A DNA stretch of 26,201 nt, taken from the NCBI GenBank assembly GCA_003222235.1, contig QHVD01000110.1:1-26201 (forward strand), written 5' to 3'. Of this stretch, positions 14,327 to 21,503 are shown piece after piece; the stretch's first letter is position 1, and each line of letters opens with the position of its first letter. The translations under genes were made by a program, and so were the position numbers. The DNA comes from Gemmatimonadota bacterium (GTDB taxonomy: Bacteria; Gemmatimonadota; Gemmatimonadetes; Gemmatimonadales; GWC2-71-9). The notes beneath the pieces are model-generated. The model was not told the origin of the DNA. It made no database searches and saw nothing but the letters and a program-made list of their open reading frames with translations.

Positions 14327-16022
14327 GCCGGGCCTTGCCCTCCCCCGCCGACACGAAGGTCGACTTCTCGGCGAGCCCGCCGAGCCAGAACACGAACGCC
14401 ACGAGCGAGAGGAAGATCAGCACGCACAGGCTGATCATCTTCGACGCGTAGCCGAGGGCCGGGGTGGCGGCGTATTTCGACGTGTCCTGCATGACTTGCC
14501 ACACGTGCCAGTATTGCCGGACCCCCGAGCGGGCGAAGCCCATCAGTCCCATCAGCCACGTGAACGTCACGGCGAGAATGAACAGCGCGTACTGCGAGCG
14601 CGGCGGCATCTTGCCCCATTGGATCGCGCCGAGGGATTGGGCGCCGCGCCCCAACAGGATGTCGATTACCGTCACGCCCGCGATGCAGGCGAGGACCGCC
14701 AGCACCTGGTAGACGCTGAAGCCGATGCGGACGATTGCGTCCACGAAATAGCCCCGGATCCCGTAGAACAGCACGACGCCGGCGGCGATGGCGAACATCG
14801 CCGCCTGGATCATCGTTCCCGCCCGCGCCCACGGCACCACGAGGCGCATGTTCCCCCGCCGGTACATGAGGAAGGACAGGAACGTCGTGAGGATCATCAG
14901 GTTCACCGCGGTGTTCTTGGCGCTCATCACGCCCAGCGCGCCGAGGAACGGATGGTGTGATCCGCCCATCGCCGCGAGCTCCTTCGAGTCGGCGATCATC
15001 GTGTGCGGCGTGCCCCACACGATCGCGCCGAGCACGAGGACCGCGAGCAGCCATTTGGTGTAGGGGCGGAACCGCTCGGCCCCCGGGATCCGGCCCATGC
15101 CGATCCACAGGTAGTAGTTCCCCGTCAGGAACAGCACGGCGATGAGGAACGCCTGGATCACCCACAGCCAGCTCATGAAGCCGCCCATCATCGTGATGCC
15201 CATGGACTGGTCGTACTGGTAGATCTCGCGCCCCAGCCAGTAGCCGGCGAACGGGAGCACGATCAGCGCCGAGATGGCGATGAAGTTGCCGACGTAACCC
15301 ATCCAGTCGTAGTGCGCACGCTCCTCGTCGGTCCGCGCCGCGAGGAAGCGGTAGCTCGCGTACGCCCCGACGATCGCGCCGCCGAACACCACGTTGGCGA
15401 CCAGCCGGTGCACGTTGATGGGCATCCACGTCGCGTTGGCGATGGCGTGCCACAGCTTGATCGTCGTCGGGTCGGTCGTCGGGCCGATGTCCCGCGGCGG
15501 CGACATCATATAAGTGAGCCAGGAGTTGGCGATGAACATCACGATGGTGCCCCAGACGTTGAGGAGGATGCCCAGGGTCCAGTGGCCCACCTTGGCCCGC
15601 CCCTTCTTCCAGCGGTCCCAGCCGTAGTAGTAGAGGTAGAGCGTGAAGGACTCGAAGAAGAACAGCCCGGCGTAGACCCACGCCGAGTACTTGAAGATGG
15701 CAAACAGGTAGGCGAAGAAGCGCGGGTAGAGCGTGGCGAGGAAGAACAGCAGGACGGTGCCCCAGATGGCCGTCGCGCTGTAGGCCACGAGCAGGAGACG
15801 CGTGAATTCCTTGCTCAGCCGGTCGTAGCGCTCGTCGCCGCCGAAGATGCCGATCGCTTCCGTCACGACGGCGAACATCGGCACGCCCAGCACGAACGCC
15901 GCAAACATCAGATGGACCTCCGCCGCGATCCACACCGCCGCCCGGGCCCCGATGACCGGGAACTCGCCGTAGGCCCGGGTCGTATCGGCGGCGGCCTGGA
16001 CGAGGAGCAAGACGTCTGACAT
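14313..16022 (-). CDS. CydA-like (cytochrome bd superfamily subunit I) membrane protein without CydB
   Basis: A 569-residue protein with more than ten membrane helices. It aligns by eye with E. coli CydA: H37 (AAEVHLMF) with the heme ligand H19; E124 in FFFESFTLYLYYYGWDR with E107 of FFLESTFVGLFFFGWDR; ANSWLTYMMSP with ANGWMQNP; and H205 (INVHRLVAN) with H186. Residues tied to quinol and heme d in canonical CydA look changed: E99 is V or Y, GDESGYEM of the Q-loop start is PFAGYWLG, and GWFVAEYGRQ is MGFARSGVRQ, so E445 is lost. No CydB gene follows; instead there are two anchored c-type cytochromes, a fused diheme cytochrome and the cox operon. The ATG overlaps the radical SAM stop (TGATG). 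It is likely a non-canonical bd-family oxidoreductase exchanging electrons with cytochrome c. Confidence 0.88.
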   Translation of the reverse strand: MSDVLLLVQAAADTTRAYGEFPVIGARAAVWIAAEVHLMFAAFVLGVPMFAVVTEAIGIFGGDERYDRLSKEFTRLLLVAYSATAIWGTVLLFFLATLYPRFFAYLFAIFKYSAWVYAGLFFFESFTLYLYYYGWDRWKKGRAKVGHWTLGILLNVWGTIVMFIANSWLTYMMSPPRDIGPTTDPTTIKLWHAIANATWMPINVHRLVANVVFGGAIVGAYASYRFLAARTDEERAHYDWMGYVGNFIAISALIVLPFAGYWLGREIYQYDQSMGITMMGGFMSWLWVIQAFLIAVLFLTGNYYLWIGMGRIPGAERFRPYTKWLLAVLVLGAIVWGTPHTMIADSKELAAMGGSHHPFLGALGVMSAKNTAVNLMILTTFLSFLMYRRGNMRLVVPWARAGTMIQAAMFAIAAGVVLFYGIRGYFVDAIVRIGFSVYQVLAVLACIAGVTVIDILLGRGAQSLGAIQWGKMPPRSQYALFILAVTFTWLMGLMGFARSGVRQYWHVWQVMQDTSKYAATPALGYASKMISLCVLIFLSLVAFVFWLGGLAEKSTFVSAGEGKARHVGH

Positions 16023-17269
16023 CAGCCGTCGGAAACGAAGAAAGGTTGCCGCTTCGAGAAATCGATCGGCAGAGCGCGGCGCACTTCGGCGAGCAACTCC
16101 ACGGTCACCTCGCGGCGCCCCCGACGCCGGGCGTAGTCCTCTACACGCTTCATGACCACTCCCCGCACGAACGAAGGAATGCGCTCGATCCGCATGCGCG
16201 CGGCGTCCGCCCATACGAGCGCGGGCGCGAACTCGTCGCCGTAGGCGACGTCTTGGACCTCGTACGCGCACGACGGATCCGCCGCGAGCAGATCGCCGCT
16301 CACGGCCAGCGCCCGCGCCCGGCATCCCCCGCACAGCTTTCGGTACTCACAAGTCCCGCACTTCCCCCCGAGCGGGCCCCCCCCGCGCAGCCGGCGGAAC
16401 AGCGCCGAGCCGCGCCAGATGTCGGAGAAGGTCTGGGCGGAGAGGTCCCCCGCCACCTCCGGGATGTAGGGACACGGCGTCACCTTTCCGTCCGGCGTGA
16501 CGCGGCAGTACTGCGTGCCTCACGGGCAGCGGGTCTCGTAATTGAGGATGGGAGAATCGGGATCGGCCTGATGCACGTGGCGCATGAAGTGCGGCGCGCA
16601 CTTGGCGCGCAGCAGCATCCGACCGCGGTACTCCCGCTGCCAGCGCGTGAGATCGGCGAGCACCGCCTCGTAGTCCGCCGGCGCGAGGTCCGTGAGCGAC
16701 GCGCCGCGGCCGGTCGACACCAGAAAGTAGCAGTTGAACGAGACCGCTCCCTGCCCGGCTGACCACTCCACCAGGCGGGCGAGCTCGGCGCGATTCCCCT
16801 TGGTGACCGTGGTCTGGATGATGAAGTCGAGCCGGCGGGCGCGGAGGCGGGCCAGCGACCTCTGCGTCTCCGCGAGCGACCCCTTCCCGTGCCGGAAGTT
16901 GTCGTGGTACCACGGCCGCAGCGAATCGACGCTCACCGCCACGCCACGCACCCCCGCCTCTTGCAGCGCCGCGATCCGCTGGTCCGTCAGCAGCGTGCCG
17001 TTGGTCCCGACTACCACGGTCGCGCCGCGCGCGGACGCGTGGCGGGCGATCTCGGCCAGGTCGTCGCGCAGCAGCGGCTCGCCGCCGGAGAGGATCAAGA
17101 GCGGCGCCGGGTTCACCGCGAGGATCTGATCCGCGACCGCGAGACACGCCGCCGTGTCGAGCTCCGCCGTGGCGCTCTCCCGGGGGCCCGCCGAGATGTA
17201 GCAGTGGGCGCATTCGAGGTTGCAGCGCCGCGTCAGATTCCAGGCGACCACGTGCGGGACGTAGTCCAC
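16022..17269 (-). CDS. radical SAM/SPASM protein with C-terminal PCP_red-like domain, interrupted by in-frame TGA
   Basis: A 415-codon frame with one internal TGA (16520-16522, codon 250). The start is GTG 17269 (MDYVPHVVAWNLTRRCNLEC), one base after the USP stop. The radical SAM cluster motif is C16-x3-C20-x2-C23, with GGEPLLR at about 62. SPASM-type cysteines are C224, C248, C255, C266, C304, C307, C313, C316 and C334. The overall look is NirJ/AhbD-like, a family acting on heme-related tetrapyrroles or peptides. Residues 350-400 (WADAARMRIERIPSFVRGVV...) resemble the PCP_red domain. Both halves are fully conserved and in the same frame, so the TGA is either a recent nonsense change, a sequence error, or a recoded (selenocysteine) codon. 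The protein may mature a neighbouring heme protein; that is inference. Confidence 0.8.
16477..16503 (-). other. hairpin 16 bases after in-frame TGA (SECIS-like position)
   Basis: On the minus strand, 16 bases after the TGA, GCGTCAC (16503-16497) pairs perfectly with GTGACGC (16483-16477) around a 13-base loop. The apical loop therefore falls within the distance reported for bacterial SECIS elements. The loop is G-rich but has no U, unlike the classic E. coli loop, so support for selenocysteine is weak. The hairpin could be chance in GC-rich DNA. Confidence 0.35.
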
Positions 17270-17270
17270 G

Positions 17271-19259
17271 TCAGCCGCCTGCCTGCTCCTGCACCATCCG
17301 CTCCATCGCCTGTTTCGCCTCGTCGGGCGTCATGCCGGTGAAGTCCACCGGGCACTTCCCCATTTTCGCTTCGATGTCCCGGATGGGGCAGCGCGTGATT
17401 CCCTGCGCCTTCGCCTCCTCGATGAACGCGCGCATCTCGAGCGAGAGCGCGTCCGCTGCTTCCGCGTCCGCCCGAATCTGCTTCGCGCGCAGCTCGGTGA
17501 ACATCACCATCATGGTCTCCGCGTCGAACTCGTCGGCCTCGATCATCGCCTGCTTGTTCTCGTCCATCACCCGCGTGGTGACGCGCCAGATCGCGTGGCC
17601 CCGCGCGAACCGCTCCACTGTGTTGCGGGCCAGCGGCCGGGCGATGAGGGGGACGAGCGCGAGCCGCTGCCATGCCTCTTCGGTCCAGACGATCGGGTCG
17701 GCGGCCACGCGCGGGCGCGTGCTGACGGCTCCGGTCACGGGGCACCGGACCTCGGTTTCCTGGGTCCGGGGTTCGGGATCGGCGTCGTGCCCCAGGACCT
17801 TCGTCGCCTGCAGCTGCTCCTGCGCCTTCACCTCGGCAAGCGCGATCTCCTCGGCCGTGCCGATCCCCATGATCAGCTGCATGTGGGTCGGCAGGAGCTT
17901 GCGGATCGCCTCGTCGAGCCACCGGCTCGTCACCGTCGCGGGGGCGCCGTTGCTCTGGTCCAGCACGTACTCCTCGACCGCCCGGCGCGCGATTCCCTGC
18001 GCGAAGGGCGGAACCCTGAGGATCCGCACTTCGGCCTCAGGCGCCCAGGGCAGCCCCGCCACCCCGTCCTCTTCGATCCACGGAACGTCTTCCGGACGTA
18101 TCCCCACCGTCCCCACCAACAGCACGTTGCACGGCGCCAGCCGCACGAGATTCTCGGCCTGGGACCCGAGCTCCGTGCCCTCGATGCGGTGGGCGCCGTG
18201 CCGGGCCACCACCAAGAGCGATGGCTCGATCTCCGCGACCCACTGCATGACGACCTGGAAGGGCTTGCCGACGAGGATCTGCGTCTTGATAGGGATGCCC
18301 GCGAACTCCTGCGCCCCCGCCATCACCTCGGCGCGCTTCAGATGCGCCTGGCACAGCTTCAGGAGGCCCTTGTCGATGATGTTGTTGTGGAGCGCTTCCT
18401 GCTCCTCGAACTTGAACACCTTCGAGGCCTGGTAGGACAGGACATCCTTGATGTTGTGGAACACGACGTGATGGTATTCCACGTCGAACGCACTGCAGAC
18501 GTACAGCGATCCGCCGAATGCCTGGGCAAGCTCGAGCGCCATGCGCATCGCCCGGTACCCGTACGATGAGCCGTCCACGCAGACCAGGTAGCGGCCGCCC
18601 TCGAGCGGCCGGTCGTCGCGCACGATCAGCGTGTCCTTCTCGACTCCCCGCACCACGCGCGACACCACCCCGCCGAGCTGCGAGTAGGGTTGGCGGCCGA
18701 GCCCGTGCGCACCGATGGCGAGCAGATCGTACTCCCGCCCCGAGGAGCCGACCAGCCGCGCCGCCGCGTCCTCCTCTTCGGCCACAAGCCGGCCGTTCTC
18801 GCCGACCTTCACGTCGCTGCGGACCTTCCCACCGCCATCGTACCCCGCGGCGCGGTTCGGGTCGAAGCCGATGAGCCCCGGCAGCCGGCCGGCGCCGCGA
18901 TTCACCTCGTTCACGATCTCTTCGTAGTTGATCCCCTCGAGGAGCTGCCGCGTGAGGTCGACGCCCGCCGCCGCGCAGCGCTTCCCGACCTGATCGAGAA
19001 AGCTGTCCGCGATGAGCTGTAAGCCCTTCTCGATCAGCTTGTCGTGGATCTTGCGCTGTTTCTTGATCTCGTCCGGAGTCTGGAACCGGGCCGGGAGGCC
19101 GGTCTCGAGCTGGCGGAAGCGAACGTCGTGCAGCCGCGCGGCGTACACGTGGTTGGCGGTGAGCCGCCCGCCCGACCGCCGGCAGAGCTCGATCGCGCGG
19201 GCGACCGCCCAATCCGAATGCGGCGAATTGTCGACGGGAACGAAGATCTCGCGGTACAC
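17271..19259 (-). CDS. double universal stress protein with tandem PCP_red-like domains
   Basis: A 662-residue soluble protein. Residues 1-215 and 222-385 are two USP (UspA-type) folds: YREIFVPVDNSPHSDWAVAR, LAIGAHGLG, then RYLVCVDGSSYGYRAMRMAL, LLVVARHGAHRIEGTELGSQ and APCNVLLVG. The first has a long insert (about 110-170). Two PCP_red-like segments follow, at about 405-455 (WAPEAEVRILRVPPFAQGIA) and 524-575 (VWTEEAWQRLALVPLIARPL), then a tail with GITRCPIRDIEAKMGKCPVD. GTG 19259 is chosen because the family begins YREIFVPVD and GGGAGGC lies six bases before it. PCP_red is the short domain at the C-terminus of dark-operative protochlorophyllide reductase subunit B. Its use here, outside chlorophyll genes, has no known function that I can name. 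Sensing or docking is a guess. Confidence 0.88.
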   Translation of the reverse strand: MYREIFVPVDNSPHSDWAVARAIELCRRSGGRLTANHVYAARLHDVRFRQLETGLPARFQTPDEIKKQRKIHDKLIEKGLQLIADSFLDQVGKRCAAAGVDLTRQLLEGINYEEIVNEVNRGAGRLPGLIGFDPNRAAGYDGGGKVRSDVKVGENGRLVAEEEDAAARLVGSSGREYDLLAIGAHGLGRQPYSQLGGVVSRVVRGVEKDTLIVRDDRPLEGGRYLVCVDGSSYGYRAMRMALELAQAFGGSLYVCSAFDVEYHHVVFHNIKDVLSYQASKVFKFEEQEALHNNIIDKGLLKLCQAHLKRAEVMAGAQEFAGIPIKTQILVGKPFQVVMQWVAEIEPSLLVVARHGAHRIEGTELGSQAENLVRLAPCNVLLVGTVGIRPEDVPWIEEDGVAGLPWAPEAEVRILRVPPFAQGIARRAVEEYVLDQSNGAPATVTSRWLDEAIRKLLPTHMQLIMGIGTAEEIALAEVKAQEQLQATKVLGHDADPEPRTQETEVRCPVTGAVSTRPRVAADPIVWTEEAWQRLALVPLIARPLARNTVERFARGHAIWRVTTRVMDENKQAMIEADEFDAETMMVMFTELRAKQIRADAEAADALSLEMRAFIEEAKAQGITRCPIRDIEAKMGKCPVDFTGMTPDEAKQAMERMVQEQAGG

Positions 19260-19278
19260 CGGCGCCTCCCTCGGCGAG

Positions 19279-19296
19279 GGCGGGCCGGAGCCCGCC
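19279..19296. promoter_or_regulatory. 7-bp GC hairpin before the USP gene
   Basis: GGCGGGC and GCCCGCC pair around the tetraloop CGGA in the 103-base gap between the ferredoxin stop and the USP start. No T tract follows on the minus strand, so it is not a standard terminator. It may attenuate transcription or stabilise the mRNA end. This is the widest gap in the minus-strand cluster, so a promoter for the USP gene could lie here, but none is clear. Confidence 0.4.
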
Positions 19297-19362
19297 AGAG
19301 ATATTCGTCGTCGCTGCTCCGAGTCGCGGCGAGTATGAGCGCCGCCATCGGCCGTGTCAAGT

Positions 19363-19608
19363 TCAGCTCGGAACGATCTGCCTCCCCTCCTCGTCGTAGA
19401 CCGCGATCGCGTCCACCGGGCACGCGTCACAGGCGCGGAGCAGCCGCTCCCGCTCCACGGCCTCCGGGCTCGCGAAGGCCGCAACCGAGTCGTCGTCCAG
19501 TTTGAAACCCTCGGGCGCCTCCTTCGCGCAGTCCGCGAACCCGACGCACTGATCGCGATCGATCACGATGCGCAGCCCGTACACGATGCGCTCCTCGAGG
19601 TTACTCAC
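19363..19608 (-). CDS. small ferredoxin
   Basis: An 81-residue ferredoxin: MSNLEERIVYGLRIVIDRDQ then C21-VGFAD-C27, and C60-DA-C63-P. The C-x5-C ... C-x2-CP pattern matches the short single-cluster ferredoxins ([3Fe-4S] or [4Fe-4S]) of the type that serves P450s and other oxidoreductases. GTG 19608 overlaps the stop of the PCP_red protein (GTGA), giving tight coupling. It probably supplies electrons to the radical SAM enzyme or another member of this block; the partner is inferred from position only. Confidence 0.9.
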   Translation of the reverse strand: MSNLEERIVYGLRIVIDRDQCVGFADCAKEAPEGFKLDDDSVAAFASPEAVERERLLRACDACPVDAIAVYDEEGRQIVPS

Positions 19609-20051
19609 ATCCCCTCCAGGCCCAGCTCGCTGCGGGCCGTGTCCATCACCGTCGGGGTGATCTCGGCGATGCCGTGGTCTCGGGCGTAGTCGCCGTAGAT
19701 CCGCTTCACCATCCCGCGCACGAACCCGGGCACGCGCGCCAGCCGCTCCTGCGCTTCGGCAGTCCACGTCGGCCCGTTTCCCGTTTCCCGTTTCCCGTCC
19801 TCCGCGAACGCATTGTCTCTTCCCGTCACGACCATCCCCCGGACCGTCTCCATCGGCTGCGCGGGCACCGTGCGCCCACCGATCTTCACGCCCAGTGAGG
19901 CCACGAGCTGGGTCTCCATGGGGTTCGTCAAGATCGCCACGCAGCGACCGCACTCCGGGCAGCGGAACGCGGCGGCGAGGGTGCCGTCGCCCGGTAGCTG
20001 ACGCTCCTCGAAGACCATCTGCCGATCGCAGTTGATGCAGAGGAACTTCAT
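19605..20051 (-). CDS. zinc-ribbon protein with PCP_red-like domain
   Basis: A 148-residue protein starting at ATG 20051. The N-terminus has four cysteines in two pairs, C5-IN-C8 and C31-PE-C34 (plus C37), typical of a rubredoxin-like or zinc-ribbon metal site. Residues about 95-145 (TWTAEAQERLARVPGFVRGM...) are a PCP_red-like domain with the W...A...L..VP.FVR...... pattern. Between them, residues about 85-93 (EDGKRETGN) are encoded by TTTCCCG heptamer repeats. The gene is followed with a GTGA overlap by the ferredoxin and preceded by the Mrp-like ATPase. I do not know its function; it may recruit or sense metal or heme for the neighbouring enzymes. Confidence 0.85.
   Translation of the reverse strand: MKFLCINCDRQMVFEERQLPGDGTLAAAFRCPECGRCVAILTNPMETQLVASLGVKIGGRTVPAQPMETVRGMVVTGRDNAFAEDGKRETGNGPTWTAEAQERLARVPGFVRGMVKRIYGDYARDHGIAEITPTVMDTARSELGLEGM
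19777..19797. repeat. TTTCCCG heptamer x3 inside the PCP_red gene
   Basis: Three perfect tandem copies of TTTCCCG lie in frame within the zinc-ribbon/PCP_red gene and encode its GKRETGN linker. The same heptamer family recurs in the ATP-grasp gene at 23996-24023. Confidence 0.9.
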
Positions 20052-20057
20052 GGAAGT

Positions 20058-20085
20058 GCGGAATGCGGAACGCGGAATGCGGAGT
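20058..20085. repeat. GCGGAAT heptamer x4, intergenic
   Basis: Four tandem heptamers (GCGGAAT, GCGGAAC, GCGGAAT, GCGGAGT) fill most of the gap between the Mrp-like stop (20089) and the start of the zinc-ribbon gene (20051). The unit is the same as at 5450-5520, 14.6 kb away. Confidence 0.9.
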
Positions 20086-20088
20086 GTC

Positions 20089-20886
20089 TCACGCCGCACC
20101 GCCGATGCACTTTGCAATCCCGTCCCACACGTCGGCGCGTGGATGAAATGGGATTCGGGCGAGCACGGGAACTCCGAATTCACGGGCGAGGTCGTCGGCC
20201 GCGCTTCCCGCGAACGGGCCCCCGACCATGTTCTCCACCACGCCGAGCGCAGTCGCACCGCGCTCGAGGGCTGCCCGGAGTGCCCGCCGCACAGCGTCCG
20301 CCGATTCCGGCGTCGGGATCGTCACGATGAGCGCGGCCGGGGGTGCCGGGAGCAGCTCGGTGAGCTCCGCGAAGCGCTGCACGCCGGGCGGCAGGTCCAC
20401 CAACAGAAAATCGAGCGCTCCCCAGGCCACGTCCGCGAGAAATTCGCGCAGCACGGCGGCCTCAAGGGTGCCGCGCCACACGAAGCTCTCGGCGTCCGGA
20501 CCCCGGAAGGCGAGCGGCATGCCGTCTCGCAGCAACAGGGCCATCGAAATGCACTTCACACCCTCGGCGCCCGCAGCCGCCTCGACCGCGTCAGCGTGCG
20601 CCGGGCGTGCCCCCCCGGCGGGCGCGTCGAGCAGCCGGGGGATCGTCGGCCCGTTCAGGTCCGCGTCGAGGACGCCCACCCCACGACCCGAGCGCCCGAG
20701 CGCGCGCGCCAGGTGCGCGGTCACGTAGCTCTTGCCGACGCCGCCCTTGCCGCTCAGCACCGCGACGACGTGGCGCACCGCGGCCATCCGGTCGGCCACG
20801 CGGCGGCGCTGGGCGCCGATCTGCTCGACCAGCGCAGAGCGGTCCGGTTCCGTCAGGTCGCGATAGGTCCGGATGTTGAGGGCCAT
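20089..20886 (-). CDS. Mrp/ApbC-like P-loop ATPase lacking the C-terminal CxxC
   Basis: A 265-residue protein from ATG 20886 (MALNIRTYRDLTEPDRSAL). It carries the deviant Walker A motif SGKGGVGKS, then VLDADLNGPTIPRLL, typical of Mrp/NBP35 Fe-S carrier proteins, and the DFLLVDLPPGVQ Walker B region. VVENMVGG matches the family's VxNMSG, but the CPxC motif that normally follows and binds a bridging Fe-S cluster is absent, replaced by PFAGSAAD. It also lacks the N-terminal MIP18/FeS_assembly_P domain. The frame stays open upstream into the inverted repeat, but ATG 20886 suits the family. It is first of the minus-strand cluster and may load or regulate a metal or Fe-S cofactor for the genes that follow. 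Confidence 0.85.
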   Translation of the reverse strand: MALNIRTYRDLTEPDRSALVEQIGAQRRRVADRMAAVRHVVAVLSGKGGVGKSYVTAHLARALGRSGRGVGVLDADLNGPTIPRLLDAPAGGARPAHADAVEAAAGAEGVKCISMALLLRDGMPLAFRGPDAESFVWRGTLEAAVLREFLADVAWGALDFLLVDLPPGVQRFAELTELLPAPPAALIVTIPTPESADAVRRALRAALERGATALGVVENMVGGPFAGSAADDLAREFGVPVLARIPFHPRADVWDGIAKCIGGAA

Positions 20887-20897
20887 TCGCAAAAGAT

Positions 20898-20971
20898 GCG
20901 TTGCACGACGCCACGACGCCATGTTGCAACGATACATTCATGGAACATGGCGTCGTGGCGTCGTGCAACGC
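20898..20971. repeat. perfect 28-bp inverted repeat between divergent genes
   Basis: Bases 20898-20925 and 20944-20971 are exact reverse complements, separated by 18 bases. The arms contain tandem CACGACGC-type 8-mers. The element fills nearly all the 108-base region between the divergent Mrp-like gene (start 20886) and greA (start 20995). It could be a regulatory site for both, or a mobile-repeat remnant. It lacks the T tract of a terminator. Confidence 0.93.
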
Positions 20972-20994
20972 CTTCTTGTAGGTTTCGTCCCTTC

Positions 20995-21486
20995 ATGATC
21001 GACGAGCTCAAACGGAAGCTCCAGGCCGAGGTCGAGCGCCTCAACCACGAGATCTCCTTCGTGTTGCCGAAGGAGATCGAGAAGGCGCGTGCCCACGGGG
21101 ACCTGCGCGAAAACTCCGAATTCAAGGCGGCCCTCGAGCGCCAGCACTTCGCCCAGGCGCGCCTCTCCCACCTCCGGCTGCGCCTCTCGAAGCTGTCGGG
21201 CGTCTCGGAGAAGGAGATCCCCCGCGACCGGGTCGGGTTCGGCTCCCGCGTCACCGTGCTCGACCTCGATACCAAGAAGACCGAAACCTACGCGCTCACC
21301 CTCGGCGAGTTCATCGACGGCGACGACGACGGCGATGAGATGCCGGTCTCCATGGCCTCCCCGCTCGGTAAGGCGTTGCTCGGCGGCAAGATCGGCGAGA
21401 GCATGGCGATCGCCCTCCCCATGGGCAAGCGCCGCCTCAAAATCGTGGAGCTCGTGACCGTCCACGATCTCGCGGAGAAGGAGTAA
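20995..21486 (+). CDS. greA: transcription elongation factor GreA/GreB family
   Basis: A 163-residue factor that stimulates the cleavage activity of paused RNA polymerase. The N-terminal coiled coil (about 1-75) has the acidic tip HGDLRENSEF, with D36 and E39 in the position of the catalytic acids. The C-terminal FKBP-like domain (about 80-157) includes GFGSRVTVLDLDTKKTETYA, ASPLGKALLGGKIGESMAI and KRRLKIVEL. ATG 20995 is the start because the family begins with a short MxxELxxKLxxEVERL segment. A good ribosome site is not obvious. It diverges from the Mrp-like gene and converges on the anti-sigma gene with a 17-base gap. Confidence 0.96.
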   Translation: MIDELKRKLQAEVERLNHEISFVLPKEIEKARAHGDLRENSEFKAALERQHFAQARLSHLRLRLSKLSGVSEKEIPRDRVGFGSRVTVLDLDTKKTETYALTLGEFIDGDDDGDEMPVSMASPLGKALLGGKIGESMAIALPMGKRRLKIVELVTVHDLAEKE

Positions 21487-21503
21487 GGCCGCACGAGCCG
21501 CAC

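Noticed and set aside
13517..16022. Standard cytochrome bd quinol oxidase operon
   Set aside because: There is no CydB, CydX or CydDC, and several CydA quinol-site and heme d residues are absent.
16022..16483. Separate gene for the C-terminal SPASM/PCP_red half
   Set aside because: It is in the same frame as the radical SAM half, starts in the middle of a conserved motif (VTPCPY) and has no ribosome site, so it is part of one interrupted gene.
16022..20051. PCP_red domains as evidence for chlorophyll or bacteriochlorophyll synthesis
   Set aside because: No BchB/BchN/BchL core or other pigment gene is present, and the domains are attached to USP, radical SAM and zinc-ribbon proteins.
20898..20971. 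Intrinsic terminator between mrp-like and greA
   Set aside because: The inverted repeat lies upstream of both divergent genes and has no T tract after either arm.
20032..20994. Possible long N-terminal extension of greA
   Set aside because: The frame is open upstream, but it runs antisense to the Mrp-like gene and through the inverted repeat. GreA homologs start at MIDELKRKL.
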